Shown: piece by piece, positions 25,703-34,025 of the stretch | How the letters are laid out: each line of letters starts with the position of its first letter | Numbering within the stretch: the stretch's first letter is position 1 | DNA from: a bacterium | Lineage (GTDB): Bacteria; SAR324; XYD2-FULL-50-16 | DNA length: 64,000 nt | Direction: 5' to 3' | Assembly (NCBI GenBank): GCA_018829445.1 | Contig: JAHJTV010000103.1 | Coordinates: 1-64,000 of the forward strand | Program-made: the position numbers and the translations under genes | Notes under the pieces: model-generated | What the model saw: the letters and a program-made list of their open reading frames with translations, nothing else | The model's database searches: none | What the model was told of the DNA's origin: nothing

Positions 25703-25726
25703 TGCCCCCGGCGAATGCAGGGGGCA
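25703..25726 (-). promoter_or_regulatory. Intercistronic hairpin between AOR and MoaD genes
   Basis: TGCCCCC (25703-25709) and GGGGGCA (25720-25726) form a perfect seven-pair GC-rich stem with a 10-base loop. There is no T run, so it is more likely an mRNA stabiliser or partial attenuator after the AOR reading frame than a full terminator. Confidence 0.5.
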
Positions 25727-25747
25727 GGTTGAAGATAACATTTTCAA

Positions 25748-27559
25748 TTAACTCTCCAGATAATCCCTGTAAGAGTCAATGAACTTCTCTTCGAATCCCA
25801 ATATTTTCAGCTTTTCCAGTCGTGGTTTGCCTTTGGAATCCCAATCCCGGAGTGTATAGTATGCAGCCATTGCATGCTTATGGGCTTCTTTGGTCATGGA
25901 GATACCTTTTGGCGGTCCTGCTTTGAGCTGCTCATTATAGAACCGATCCGGCAACAAATCCGAATCAGCGTCGAAACCCGCCATGACATTAAAAATACGC
26001 TGCAAATTAAAAACCCGTTCTCCCATCTCCACCACCTGTTCAGCTGTCCAACTCCCGCCGTATGTTACCTCGTACGCCTTTGCCAGGGTTTCGGCGGATA
26101 TAGGCCAGAAATCGCAGACTCCCATGGAAAATTTTGCAAACTGGGTGTTTTGAAGACCAACGACCAGTTTTGATTTACCTTCGTAGGTGAATGGATCCAA
26201 ATCTCCCCAGGCTTCAGCTTCGATGGGATAAGCGCTCATATGGCAGCCACCTCTGGGAGCACTGACGTATGCAATTCCCATAGCCCATGATCCCCTTGGG
26301 TCGTATCCGGGCAGTTCCAATCCTTTCACCTGGATTGCATAATCAGATCCACCATATTTATCTGCCAGGGCTTTGGTTCCCAGTCCGGCATCCACTCCAA
26401 TCTCCTGTTGATAAGCAATTTTACTGAGCATCTCAATAGCCTTATCCGTTTCTCCAAAGCGAATTCCAAAATCATGCAGCCCCTTTTCAGTGGCTTCCAT
26501 CATGTATGCGATGACTGCACCCGCTGAAATTGTATCCAATCCAAAATCATCACAGATGGAGTTCATTTCAACAATTTTCTCTTTGTCATTGTTCATGATA
26601 CTGGAACCACAAAGAGCAATGGTTTCGTATTCCGGGCCTTCCACTTCCGATGTTTTTCCCTTCAAATAATTACCACAGGCGATAGCACAGGAAAAGCAAG
26701 CTTTTTTGGCAATTCTAATGGATTTCATCGAAGCGGAATTGATTTTCTCGAAATCGTCGTAGGTCCCCTCCTGAAAATTAGCTGTCGGCAGCAAACCAGA
26801 CGCCTGGGAAAAATCCACCAGCATGGGTGTACCATCGGTATAAATTTGATATTCCGGGCTTACAATCCCATCCTGTTGGTGAATCTCTTTTGCCAATTCC
26901 ATACATTTTTTGATATCCGGGACTTGCACATCAAGCCAGCCTTTAATAGCTACTGCCTTAAGGTTTTTGCTGCCCATAACCGCTCCGATTCCACCGCGGC
27001 CTAGCTGGCGATATCTTTCCGTTGAGATGCAAGAGTAGCGAACCAGGTTTTCCCCGGCGGGGCCGATAGCCATCACCTTGACAGTGTCATCTTTAACCAT
27101 CTCTTTGATCTTTTTTTCCGTTTCAAATGTCCCCATGCCCTTAAGTTCGGAAACAGGGCGAATCTCTGCCTTATCCGGATCTAAATAGAGATAGGACAAT
27201 GTGGCAGCCTTCCCTTTGATGCAGATTGCATCGTATCCGGCGTACTTCAACTCTGCCCCGATATGCCCTCCCATGGAACCGTCAGTAATTGTGCCGGTCA
27301 GGGGTGACTTGGTTGTAACTGCCAGCTTGGCAGAACAGGAGATAATGGTACCAGCCATCACGGATGCGGTTAGCACTATTTTATTATCGGGAGAAAGCGG
27401 ATCAACGAGAGGATCAAATTCATCCATTAGAATGCGAGTTCCCATTCCTTTTTGTCCACCATACATTTCAGCCCATTGATTGGGGATTGTTTTTGTCTCG
27501 ATTTTACCGCTGGAAAGATCCACCACCAGCATTTTTCCCATGAAACTATTCATTTGCAC
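25748..27559 (-). CDS. Aldehyde:ferredoxin oxidoreductase (tungsten-type)
   Basis: A 603-residue member of the AOR family, which oxidises aldehydes to acids (or the reverse) on a tungsto-bispterin, passing electrons to ferredoxin. The [4Fe-4S] ligands are CFSCAIAC at about 287-294 with a fourth Cys in GVCDFWP near 485. Cofactor-binding segments are conserved (RYRQLGRGGIGAVMGSKNLKA; DFGLDTISAG; GYDPRGSWAMGIAYVSAPRGG). Length is normal. Its start overlaps the end of the ferredoxin gene by 14 bp; ATG 27553 is an alternative. The operon order ferredoxin, AOR, MoaD, ThiF supplies the electron carrier and cofactor sulfur insertion. The aldehyde substrate is not evident. Confidence 0.95.
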   Translation of the reverse strand: MQMNSFMGKMLVVDLSSGKIETKTIPNQWAEMYGGQKGMGTRILMDEFDPLVDPLSPDNKIVLTASVMAGTIISCSAKLAVTTKSPLTGTITDGSMGGHIGAELKYAGYDAICIKGKAATLSYLYLDPDKAEIRPVSELKGMGTFETEKKIKEMVKDDTVKVMAIGPAGENLVRYSCISTERYRQLGRGGIGAVMGSKNLKAVAIKGWLDVQVPDIKKCMELAKEIHQQDGIVSPEYQIYTDGTPMLVDFSQASGLLPTANFQEGTYDDFEKINSASMKSIRIAKKACFSCAIACGNYLKGKTSEVEGPEYETIALCGSSIMNNDKEKIVEMNSICDDFGLDTISAGAVIAYMMEATEKGLHDFGIRFGETDKAIEMLSKIAYQQEIGVDAGLGTKALADKYGGSDYAIQVKGLELPGYDPRGSWAMGIAYVSAPRGGCHMSAYPIEAEAWGDLDPFTYEGKSKLVVGLQNTQFAKFSMGVCDFWPISAETLAKAYEVTYGGSWTAEQVVEMGERVFNLQRIFNVMAGFDADSDLLPDRFYNEQLKAGPPKGISMTKEAHKHAMAAYYTLRDWDSKGKPRLEKLKILGFEEKFIDSYRDYLES

Positions 27560-27971
27560 TCCTCCCCGGTTGAGTTTTTTTTGCCTTTATGAAGATGACA
27601 TCTTTGGGACACCACTGGACACATTGGGGATCACCCTCACAAAAATCACAAATAACAGATTTTTTTTCTTCATTATAGTGAACAGCATCCAAAGGACAGG
27701 TTTCAGCGCAGGTGCCGCAACTGATACACACTTCATGATCCACCATCATCCACTTGCCATTATTGGAAATGGCGCCCGACGGACAGGTAGCTTCACATTT
27801 TAAACAAAGATTGCAATAGTGAGCACCGATTGAAATCCCGGTATCCTTATATTCATGGTCAAACCGTATCCTGGCTTTTAAGGGATTAAATACTCCTTCA
27901 TGATGCCCGGAACAGGCCAGTTCACATAGCTTACAACCGGTACAACCAGATTTTTTAACACGTAGCGGCAT
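27546..27971 (-). CDS. Four-cluster 4Fe-4S ferredoxin, AOR electron partner
   Basis: A 141-residue protein with four Cys motifs for [4Fe-4S] clusters: CTGCKLCELAC near 10-20, CNLCLKCEATCP near 53-64, CISCGTCAETCP near 83-94 and CDFCEGDPQCVQWCP near 109-123. It resembles the small electron-transfer subunits paired with AOR and BamB-type enzymes. No Tat or Sec signal is present, so it is cytoplasmic. It is the first gene of the minus-strand operon and overlaps the AOR gene. Confidence 0.93.
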   Translation of the reverse strand: MPLRVKKSGCTGCKLCELACSGHHEGVFNPLKARIRFDHEYKDTGISIGAHYCNLCLKCEATCPSGAISNNGKWMMVDHEVCISCGTCAETCPLDAVHYNEEKKSVICDFCEGDPQCVQWCPKDVIFIKAKKTQPGRSANE

Positions 27972-28158
27972 TGTAATTCTCCAGTATTCGTTTGGTAATA
28001 ACTATCAATAAAACAGATCAGAGTATAGTATCATGAATAGCGAATAATAATGTGAACCGTAAAAGATGTCAATGTAACTGTGCGAAAAATAGAATTTTAA
28101 TGGCTATACTATGCATATCTTGTAAGAATTTATGAACTATTTTATCCGAAAAAGAGAA

Positions 28159-28195
28159 TCTGGATATTTCCAAACATGGCAAAGGAATATCCAGA
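28159..28195. promoter_or_regulatory. Inverted repeat between divergent operons
   Basis: TCTGGATATT (28159-28168) pairs perfectly with AATATCCAGA (28186-28195). It lies about 190 bp upstream of the ferredoxin start and about 380 bp upstream of patA. With no T run it is better read as a protein-binding site or structured leader than as a terminator. Confidence 0.4.
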
Positions 28196-28438
28196 CTAAA
28201 AAACGAAATTAGTGGAAATATTGAAAATTTTCGCTAAAAACGACTAAAAATATTCATAAATCGACAGATTGCACAAAATTATGATCTTCAGCCACAAGTT
28301 GATCCGATAACTTCTTAAAAATAGATGGCAAGAAGATGACTAATCCTGTGAAATTGATGTTATTGCTAAAACAAAAGTGAAAAGACGTCAAGAATCGACG
28401 AAAAATAAGAGAAAATTTATAATTATCGTTTGCTGTAC

Positions 28439-28467
28439 TTGACTTAGCGAGCTTGCATCAGTATAAA
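28439..28467 (+). promoter_or_regulatory. Sigma-70 promoter for patA-speB
   Basis: TTGACT (28439-28444) and TATAAA (28462-28467) are separated by exactly 17 bp. Transcription would start near 28474, giving a leader of about 100 nt before the patA ATG. Confidence 0.7.
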
Positions 28468-28575
28468 CAAAGCTAAGAGAAATAATAGTGACCTGACCAA
28501 TTCTGTTGTTGCCTTTGACCATTGGTAAGACGACAGTAACACAGGTTTTAATTTTTACTATATGAGGTTAATTAC

Positions 28576-29937
28576 ATGACAAAAGATAAATCAAAAGCCC
28601 TGCAAGAGGCAACACGCATCTTGGATTATATTTTAAAGGACAAACTGGAAGATGAGGAAAAGGACCGGATTGTCAAGGATTCCATAGAAAATTTTAATAC
28701 AAACGTTAATCCCGGTTGGTTGATTTATCGGAAATCGGTTTCCACAGATGAATCTTTTGTTGAATGGGAAGACTCGGATGAAACGTTCAGGGATCTTTAT
28801 GGGAAAGAGTTTATTGATTGCCTGGGAGGATTTGGCGTTTATACTGCAGGACATCGAAACCCTGAAATTGTAAAAGCTGTTCAGGCACAACTGAATCGCT
28901 ATGCGCTTCATAGCCAGGAATTAGTAGACCCATTGCGCGGCTATCTGGCAAAACTGGTGGCCATGATCACGCCTGGTGATCTGCAGTATGCCTTTTTCAC
29001 TAATGGTGGAGCAGAAGCCGTGGAAATGGCTTTAAAATTGGCCAGGCTGGCTTCGGGCAAGCGCTATATTATCTCTACAGTCAGTGGATTCCACGGCAAG
29101 TCAATGGGAGCGGTGTCCGTCACTGGTAAGGCAACGTTCCGCAAGCCCTATTTACCACTTATACAGGGCGTTCAACATGTGGAATTTGGAAATGCCAAAG
29201 CCGCTGAAACAGCCATTGAAAACCTGATAGCAGTTGGTGAAACAGTTGCCGCCATGATTGTTGAGCCGGTGCAGGGAGAAGCAGGCATTATATTGCCTCC
29301 TGATGGCTATCTTAAAGAGCTGAGGGAAATTTGTGATAGACATGACGTGTTTCTGATTTTTGATGAGATCCAAACCGGCATGGGGCGTATTGGTGCCATG
29401 TGGGGAGCCGAATATTACGATGTAGTACCGGATATTCTAACCTACGGGAAGGCTTTTGGGGGTGGCGTCATGCCGATCACAGGAATTATAGCCAGACCTC
29501 ATCTTTGGATTGACGAGTTGAAGGAGAATCCCTGGATTTTAGGATCACCTACCTTCGGCGGAAACCCGTTGGCATGCTCTGCTGCCATCGCTGCCATCAA
29601 GTTTACCCTGGAAAATGATCTTCCGGGTCAGATTGCAAAGAAGGGAAAATACCTTTTGGAGAATCTTAGAGCCCTTCAGGATAAATATGATATTCTGGTT
29701 GACGTTAGAGGAATCGGCTTTTTAATCGGTTTGGAATACCCCACTGAAGAGATTGGTTGGGCCGTCTCAAAAGGATTGTTTAAAAGAGGGGTAATGACCG
29801 GAGGAACCTTGAATAATGCAAAGGTGAACCGGATTGAACCTCCGGGTATTCTGAAATATGAAACAATGGATATAATCGTACAAAGACTCGATGAAACCCT
29901 GAAAGAGGTTCAGGAAAAATTTAAAGGGCAGTATTAA
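28576..29937 (+). CDS. patA: Putrescine aminotransferase-like class III aminotransferase
   Basis: A 453-residue PLP enzyme that closely follows E. coli PatA/YgjG throughout: NVNPGWLIYRKSV, EFIDCLGGFGVYTAGHRNP, LHSQELVDPLRG, FFTNGGAEAVE, GFHGKSMGAVSVTGKATFRKP, the Schiff-base Lys in TYGKAFGGGVMP near 291, and TLNNAKVNRIEPP near the end. PatA transfers the amino group of putrescine to 2-oxoglutarate, giving 4-aminobutanal. The start has a GAGG ribosome site. The stop overlaps the speB start (TAATG), so the two are translationally coupled. Cytoplasmic. Other diamine substrates such as cadaverine remain possible. Confidence 0.93.
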   Translation: MTKDKSKALQEATRILDYILKDKLEDEEKDRIVKDSIENFNTNVNPGWLIYRKSVSTDESFVEWEDSDETFRDLYGKEFIDCLGGFGVYTAGHRNPEIVKAVQAQLNRYALHSQELVDPLRGYLAKLVAMITPGDLQYAFFTNGGAEAVEMALKLARLASGKRYIISTVSGFHGKSMGAVSVTGKATFRKPYLPLIQGVQHVEFGNAKAAETAIENLIAVGETVAAMIVEPVQGEAGIILPPDGYLKELREICDRHDVFLIFDEIQTGMGRIGAMWGAEYYDVVPDILTYGKAFGGGVMPITGIIARPHLWIDELKENPWILGSPTFGGNPLACSAAIAAIKFTLENDLPGQIAKKGKYLLENLRALQDKYDILVDVRGIGFLIGLEYPTEEIGWAVSKGLFKRGVMTGGTLNNAKVNRIEPPGILKYETMDIIVQRLDETLKEVQEKFKGQY

Positions 29938-30887
29938 TGAAACCCGATATTGACAATGCGGTTACCGGGAACAAGATTCATGAGATTTCCGAGGAACCAA
30001 CCTATTCTGGTATCAATAGCTTTTACAGGCGAAAGTACACCAAGGATTTAAAGGAGGTTGATATCGCTATTACAGGCGTTCCTCTCGATTTGACAGTGAC
30101 ACACAGACCAGGAACCAGATTTGGACCCCAGGCGATTCGCCAGGCTTCCGCTATCATGGCTTGGGAGATTCCCTGGCCATGGACATTCAACCCATTCAAA
30201 GAGTTAACGGTTATCGACTACGGAGATTGTTATTTCGATCCGGGAAAACCGGATACTATCTGTCAGTCAATTGAGGATCATGCTGCCACCATCTTAAAGA
30301 GTGGTGCGTCTGTCCTTACTCTGGGTGGAGATCATTATATTTCGTATCCTTTATTAAAGGCTCATGCCAAGGTGCATGGTCCACTCTCCCTGATACATTT
30401 TGATGCGCATTCGGACACATGGGCGGAAGAGGAGAAGAGAATGGATCATGGCTCCATGTTTTATCATGCGGCTAAAGAGGGCTTGATTGTCCCTTGGCGT
30501 TCTGCACAGATTGGCCTTCGTACTCAGAATGATGAGACTCATGGCCTCAATATTATCAATGCACGCATGGTGCATGCAATGGGACCAAAAGCGGTAGCAG
30601 AAGAAATCAAAAGGATTGTTGGAGATCACAAGGTATATTTGACGTTTGATATTGATTGTCTTGATCCGGCTTTTGCACCTGGGACCGGGACTCCTGTTAT
30701 CGGTGGATTATCCTCATTCCAGGCTTTGGAAATCATTAGAGCTCTGCCGGGGATTAATCTGGTGGGAATGGATGTTGTAGAAGTTTCTCCACCTTATGAT
30801 GTGGGGGCGATTACGGCATTGGCGGCGGCTACCATAGCAGCTGAACTGCTCTGCCTGAAAGTAGCATCTAAGGATGCAGATGATTAG
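29937..30887 (+). CDS. speB: Agmatinase
   Basis: A 316-residue ureohydrolase, which cleaves agmatine to putrescine and urea. Binuclear Mn ligands are intact in LGGDHYIS, HFDAHSDTW and TFDIDCLDPAFAPGTGTP. Long blocks match E. coli SpeB (RPGTRFGPQAIRQ; DHGSMFYHAAKEGLI; MDVVEVSPPYD, where E. coli has AP). It starts at the TAATG overlap with patA. A putrescine-forming enzyme coupled to a putrescine-degrading aminotransferase implies a catabolic route from agmatine to 4-aminobutanal. Cytoplasmic. Confidence 0.95.
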   Translation: MKPDIDNAVTGNKIHEISEEPTYSGINSFYRRKYTKDLKEVDIAITGVPLDLTVTHRPGTRFGPQAIRQASAIMAWEIPWPWTFNPFKELTVIDYGDCYFDPGKPDTICQSIEDHAATILKSGASVLTLGGDHYISYPLLKAHAKVHGPLSLIHFDAHSDTWAEEEKRMDHGSMFYHAAKEGLIVPWRSAQIGLRTQNDETHGLNIINARMVHAMGPKAVAEEIKRIVGDHKVYLTFDIDCLDPAFAPGTGTPVIGGLSSFQALEIIRALPGINLVGMDVVEVSPPYDVGAITALAAATIAAELLCLKVASKDADD

Positions 30888-30908
30888 CAGTTTGTTTTTT
30901 GCGTTTGG

Positions 30909-30945
30909 TTGGCGGATAACTTATTTCATCGCAGTTAACCGCCAA
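30909..30945. terminator. Hairpin between convergent speB and dehydrogenase genes
   Basis: TTGGCGG-a-TAAC (from 30909) pairs with GTTA-a-CCGCCAA (to 30945) with one mismatch and a loop of about 13. It sits between two converging genes and could stop transcription from both sides, although T runs are short. Confidence 0.5.
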
Positions 30946-30952
30946 TTGCTGA

Positions 30953-32233
30953 TCATTTAAATCCAACCTTAAGTGCCATTTCATCCTGACTGCTTCTGAA
31001 TTCAGAATCCTTCTCGATCATTCCCGGTTTAAAACCATATTTTTCCATACGTTCCATAAATGGTTCGGCAGGGAAGTATTCAGGTCCAATAACACCATTC
31101 CCGGTCCACAGCTTTTTTGCCAACAATTCCATCATAATCACCGGATTGAAAGCTGTTTGAGCAACAACAGCCTGTGAGCCCAGTCGCTTCATGCATTCTA
31201 TATTATCTGCAACCTGGTAAATGTAAACACTTCGTTGTTTTCCGTTTTTGATACCCTTAATCCATACCCCGGCGGCCGTTTTACCGGTCATCATATTACC
31301 TATTTGGGCCGGGTCGGGTGCTGCTGCAGCCACCACATCCCGGGGAGATACTTTTGCTTTACCAACTGATATGGGATCGGTCTTATGAAGACCGAATGCC
31401 TGCAGTACCTTCATTGCCTGAATAAAATCTCTTCCCAGTCCGAATTTAAAGGTGGATTTTTTCAGTCCTTTGTCGGAAAAATATCGAGGAAACATTATTA
31501 CTTCTTCATGTTCAACGTTAACCATTTCAACGGGCCCGATACCTTCCGGCAACTCGAAGATCTCAGGTTCCGAAAAGGGTTCTGTTGTATACCAGCCTTT
31601 ATCTTTTTCCCATACAATCGGAGGATTTAAACACTCTTCGATGGTCGTCCAGATAGAAAAACCAAACACATATTCACGTCCTTCTATACTCAAATTGCCG
31701 CCATCTCTCACATGGAGTTCATGAATCTCATCGAAAAGGTGATCCTGAGCGTAGCGGGCAAAGACATTGACCATACCCGGTTCAACTCCTGATCCAACAA
31801 TCGCCAGGTTTCCTTTCTTTTGCCAATCCGCATGGCGGGAATACTGTTGATCTCCCAGTTTAACATGTATTTTACTGTAGGGCTCAGTCGCATGAGCCTC
31901 GGACAGGCTCATTGCCATGTCAATATAATGGCGGTTGGCCTCAAAGGCTGCATTAAATATCGGCATATTAAACCTGGGATCGCAGGCATTAAGGATCAGA
32001 TCAACATCATACTTCTTCGCAATTTTAATGATATCATTCGTTTGCGCCGCATCGATCTGAACAGGAATAAACCTGTCAGAGTCATTTGTCTGTTTGGCTA
32101 CCTCAACTGCCCGGTCCTCATCGAAATCTCCAACCACCAGTCTTTTGAGCCATTCCCCCTTTGAATCATATTTGTTTATGAGTGTGACAATTGCCTCTCC
32201 TACTCCTCCTGCCCCGACTAGAAAGACTTTCAT
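30953..32233 (-). CDS. Saccharopine/carboxynorspermidine dehydrogenase-like protein
   Basis: A 426-residue NAD(P)-dependent dehydrogenase of the saccharopine dehydrogenase family. The Rossmann loop is at the N-terminus (VFLVGAGGVGEAIV), with DLILNACDPRFNMPIF, GSGVEPGMVNVFARYAQDHLFDEI and WIKGIKNGKQRSVYIYQ. The latter segments recall carboxynorspermidine dehydrogenase (HLFDEID, GKKDGKERSVFIYN), and the neighbours are polyamine genes, so a polyamine substrate is attractive. Lysine-type saccharopine metabolism cannot be excluded. The frame is open to ATG 32272, but ATG 32233 has an AGGA ribosome site and begins right at the Rossmann strand, so I prefer it. Confidence 0.8.
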   Translation of the reverse strand: MKVFLVGAGGVGEAIVTLINKYDSKGEWLKRLVVGDFDEDRAVEVAKQTNDSDRFIPVQIDAAQTNDIIKIAKKYDVDLILNACDPRFNMPIFNAAFEANRHYIDMAMSLSEAHATEPYSKIHVKLGDQQYSRHADWQKKGNLAIVGSGVEPGMVNVFARYAQDHLFDEIHELHVRDGGNLSIEGREYVFGFSIWTTIEECLNPPIVWEKDKGWYTTEPFSEPEIFELPEGIGPVEMVNVEHEEVIMFPRYFSDKGLKKSTFKFGLGRDFIQAMKVLQAFGLHKTDPISVGKAKVSPRDVVAAAAPDPAQIGNMMTGKTAAGVWIKGIKNGKQRSVYIYQVADNIECMKRLGSQAVVAQTAFNPVIMMELLAKKLWTGNGVIGPEYFPAEPFMERMEKYGFKPGMIEKDSEFRSSQDEMALKVGFK

Positions 32234-32344
32234 ATCTTTTCCTGTGAAATTTATAATAGTGAAATTAGTCAATTAACGTAAAACTCAACTAAATTAGCAA
32301 ATAAATAAAATAATTGTTTTACAAACAGACAATAATAACGTTAT

Positions 32345-32355
32345 AAACGACTAAA
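32345..32355. promoter_or_regulatory. 11-mer shared with the patA upstream region
   Basis: AAACGACTAAA occurs here, upstream of both the dehydrogenase-like gene (minus) and potF (plus), and at 28238-28248 upstream of patA. It is a candidate shared operator half-site for the polyamine genes; chance in AT-rich DNA is possible. Confidence 0.25.
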
Positions 32356-32388
32356 TTCGCAAGGTCAATAAAAAACGACTTTCAAAGC

Positions 32389-32409
32389 CCACCTGAATTT
32401 GTCAGGTGG
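32389..32409. other. Perfect 8-bp hairpin in the potF upstream region
   Basis: CCACCTGA-atttg-TCAGGTGG. There is no T run after it in either direction, so it is a structured leader or a protein site rather than an evident terminator. Confidence 0.4.
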
Positions 32410-32555
32410 ATATCAAGTTGGCTTTTGTTGTTATAAAGGAAAGAGCCCTAAAAAACGAATAGACCTATTTATTTAGTAAAGATTCTTTTTCTTTAAACTG
32501 GAATCGTTTTTTGCCCGGAGAATTATAATGTTTTTCGTTTAAAAGAAGGACGTCT

Positions 32556-32681
32556 ATGATCATATTAGAAATAAAGGTTGCATTTTTGCTGGTTTTGTTT
32601 TATTTCTTACTTCGTCGTGATGTTTTTCTAAGAATATATTTAGGTTTGTTTTTGTTTAAACGGGAAGATTGTCTGGATTAA
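32556..32681 (+). CDS. Small hydrophobic membrane peptide upstream of potF (41 aa)
   Basis: An ATG at 32556 is preceded by AAGAAGGA about 6 nt upstream and opens a 41-codon frame ending at TAA 32681, just ahead of the potF ribosome site. The peptide is almost entirely one hydrophobic helix (VAFLLVLFYFLL), then RRD, then another hydrophobic run (LGLFLF) and a charged tail. It could be a small membrane protein associated with the Pot transporter or a translated leader. No family is recognised. Confidence 0.45.
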   Translation: MIILEIKVAFLLVLFYFLLRRDVFLRIYLGLFLFKREDCLD

Positions 32682-32709
32682 TAACTGTTAATATTTAGGA
32701 GGAGAGCAT

Positions 32710-33816
32710 ATGTTTCGCAAACTGATGAAAAAGACCCTGTTAAGTGTTTTGGCCGTTTTTATCGCTTCAGGAATGGTTATGGCTGAAGAAAAGATAGTAT
32801 ATGTTTACAACTGGTCCGATTATATTGCAGAAGATACACTGGCAAATTTTACCAAAGAGACCGGTATTAAGGTCGTTTATGATGTTTTTGATGGTAATGA
32901 AGTGCTGGAGACCAAACTACTGGCTGGTAGAACCGGATTTGATATAGTGGTTCCCTCCAACTCCTTTCTGGCCCGACAGATAAAAGCCGGAGTCTTTCAA
33001 AAGATGGATAGAAGTAAGCTGACCAATTTTGATAATCTTGATAAATCTCTTTTAAAAACACTGGAAACCAATGATCCAGGTAATCAATATGCAGTTCCTT
33101 ACCTTTGGGGTACAACCGGCCTCGGAATGAATATAGATAAGGTACAAGCTGCTTTGGGGAAAGATGTTCCCTTAAATACTTGGGAACTCGTATTTAATCC
33201 TGAATACATTTCAAAATTAAAGTCCTGTGGTGTATCTTTTCTGGATGCGCCATCAGAGATACCGGCTTCTGCATTGCTTTATCTTGGTTTGAATCCTAAC
33301 AGTCTTAATCCCTCAGATTATTCGGATCATGCAGAACCCCTGTTAATGAAAATCAGGGAATATGTCACCTATTTTCATTCATCGAAGTATATCAATGATC
33401 TGGCAAACGGTGATATCTGTCTGGCTATTGGCTGGTCCGGTGATGTGGTTCAGGCAGCAACCCGGGCTGAAGAAGCCGGAAACGGCGTAAATGTGAAATA
33501 CGTTATTCCCAAAGAGGGTGCGGGTTTGTGGTTTGATATGCTGGCCATACCGGCAGATGCGAAAAATGTTGAAAATGCGCATATTTTTATCAATTATCTG
33601 CTCAGGCCTGACGTGATTGCCGAAATCACAAACTACGTCTGGTATGCAAACCCGAACAGTGCTTCGACTTCCCTGGTTAACGAAGAGATCACCAGTGATA
33701 CCAGCATTTATCCTGATGCGGAAACCAAAAAGAATCTTTTTACCTTTGACGTCATGCCGCCGAAAATCGACAGGATTCAGAACAGACTCATGACAAGAAT
33801 GAGGACAGGACAATAG
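32710..33816 (+). CDS. potF: Putrescine-binding periplasmic protein
   Basis: A 368-residue solute-binding protein with a Sec signal (about 1-25, ending GMVMAEE). The mature part follows E. coli PotF closely: YVYNWSDYIAEDTLANF, KVVYDVFDGNEVLETKL, GFDIVVPS, LKSCGVSFLDAP, YFHSSKYINDLANGDIC, GWSGDV and IPKEGA. PotF rather than PotD is favoured by the putrescine-site segments and by the PotFGHI gene order. It captures putrescine in the periplasm for the PotGHI permease. A GGAGGAG-type ribosome site precedes the ATG. A hairpin after the gene separates it from potG, which would favour higher expression of the binding protein. Confidence 0.94.
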   Translation: MFRKLMKKTLLSVLAVFIASGMVMAEEKIVYVYNWSDYIAEDTLANFTKETGIKVVYDVFDGNEVLETKLLAGRTGFDIVVPSNSFLARQIKAGVFQKMDRSKLTNFDNLDKSLLKTLETNDPGNQYAVPYLWGTTGLGMNIDKVQAALGKDVPLNTWELVFNPEYISKLKSCGVSFLDAPSEIPASALLYLGLNPNSLNPSDYSDHAEPLLMKIREYVTYFHSSKYINDLANGDICLAIGWSGDVVQAATRAEEAGNGVNVKYVIPKEGAGLWFDMLAIPADAKNVENAHIFINYLLRPDVIAEITNYVWYANPNSASTSLVNEEITSDTSIYPDAETKKNLFTFDVMPPKIDRIQNRLMTRMRTGQ

Positions 33817-33836
33817 AACTGGTAAGTGGTGACGGT

Positions 33837-33863
33837 CTGCCTGGTTGTCTTTCAGCCAGGCAG
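33837..33863 (+). promoter_or_regulatory. Intercistronic stem-loop between potF and potG
   Basis: CTGCCTGG (33837-33844) and CCAGGCAG (33856-33863) form a perfect stem, extended by TTG/CA. Partial termination or 3'-end protection here would leave potF mRNA in excess over the permease genes, a common arrangement in binding-protein operons. Confidence 0.55.
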
Positions 33864-34025
33864 CGCCTTTCAGTTATCTTTTCAAACAGGGATTCAATCT
33901 CTTCAGCGAATGCGTAAACTAAAGCAACCTACCCCTGATTTTTTTTTTGATGAAAGGATGATCTCAGAAGGTAGAAAATGGTCAAGCATTTATTCCATTA
34001 AGTAACACAAACCAATATAATCCAG

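Larger units (their letters stand above)
27972..28575. other. Divergent regulatory region between the AOR operon and patA
   Basis: About 600 bp of AT-rich DNA between divergent operons. It holds a consensus promoter for patA (separate entry), a long inverted repeat at 28159-28195, and the 11-mer AAACGACTAAA at 28238-28248 that recurs at 32345-32355. No gene is visible. Confidence 0.55.
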
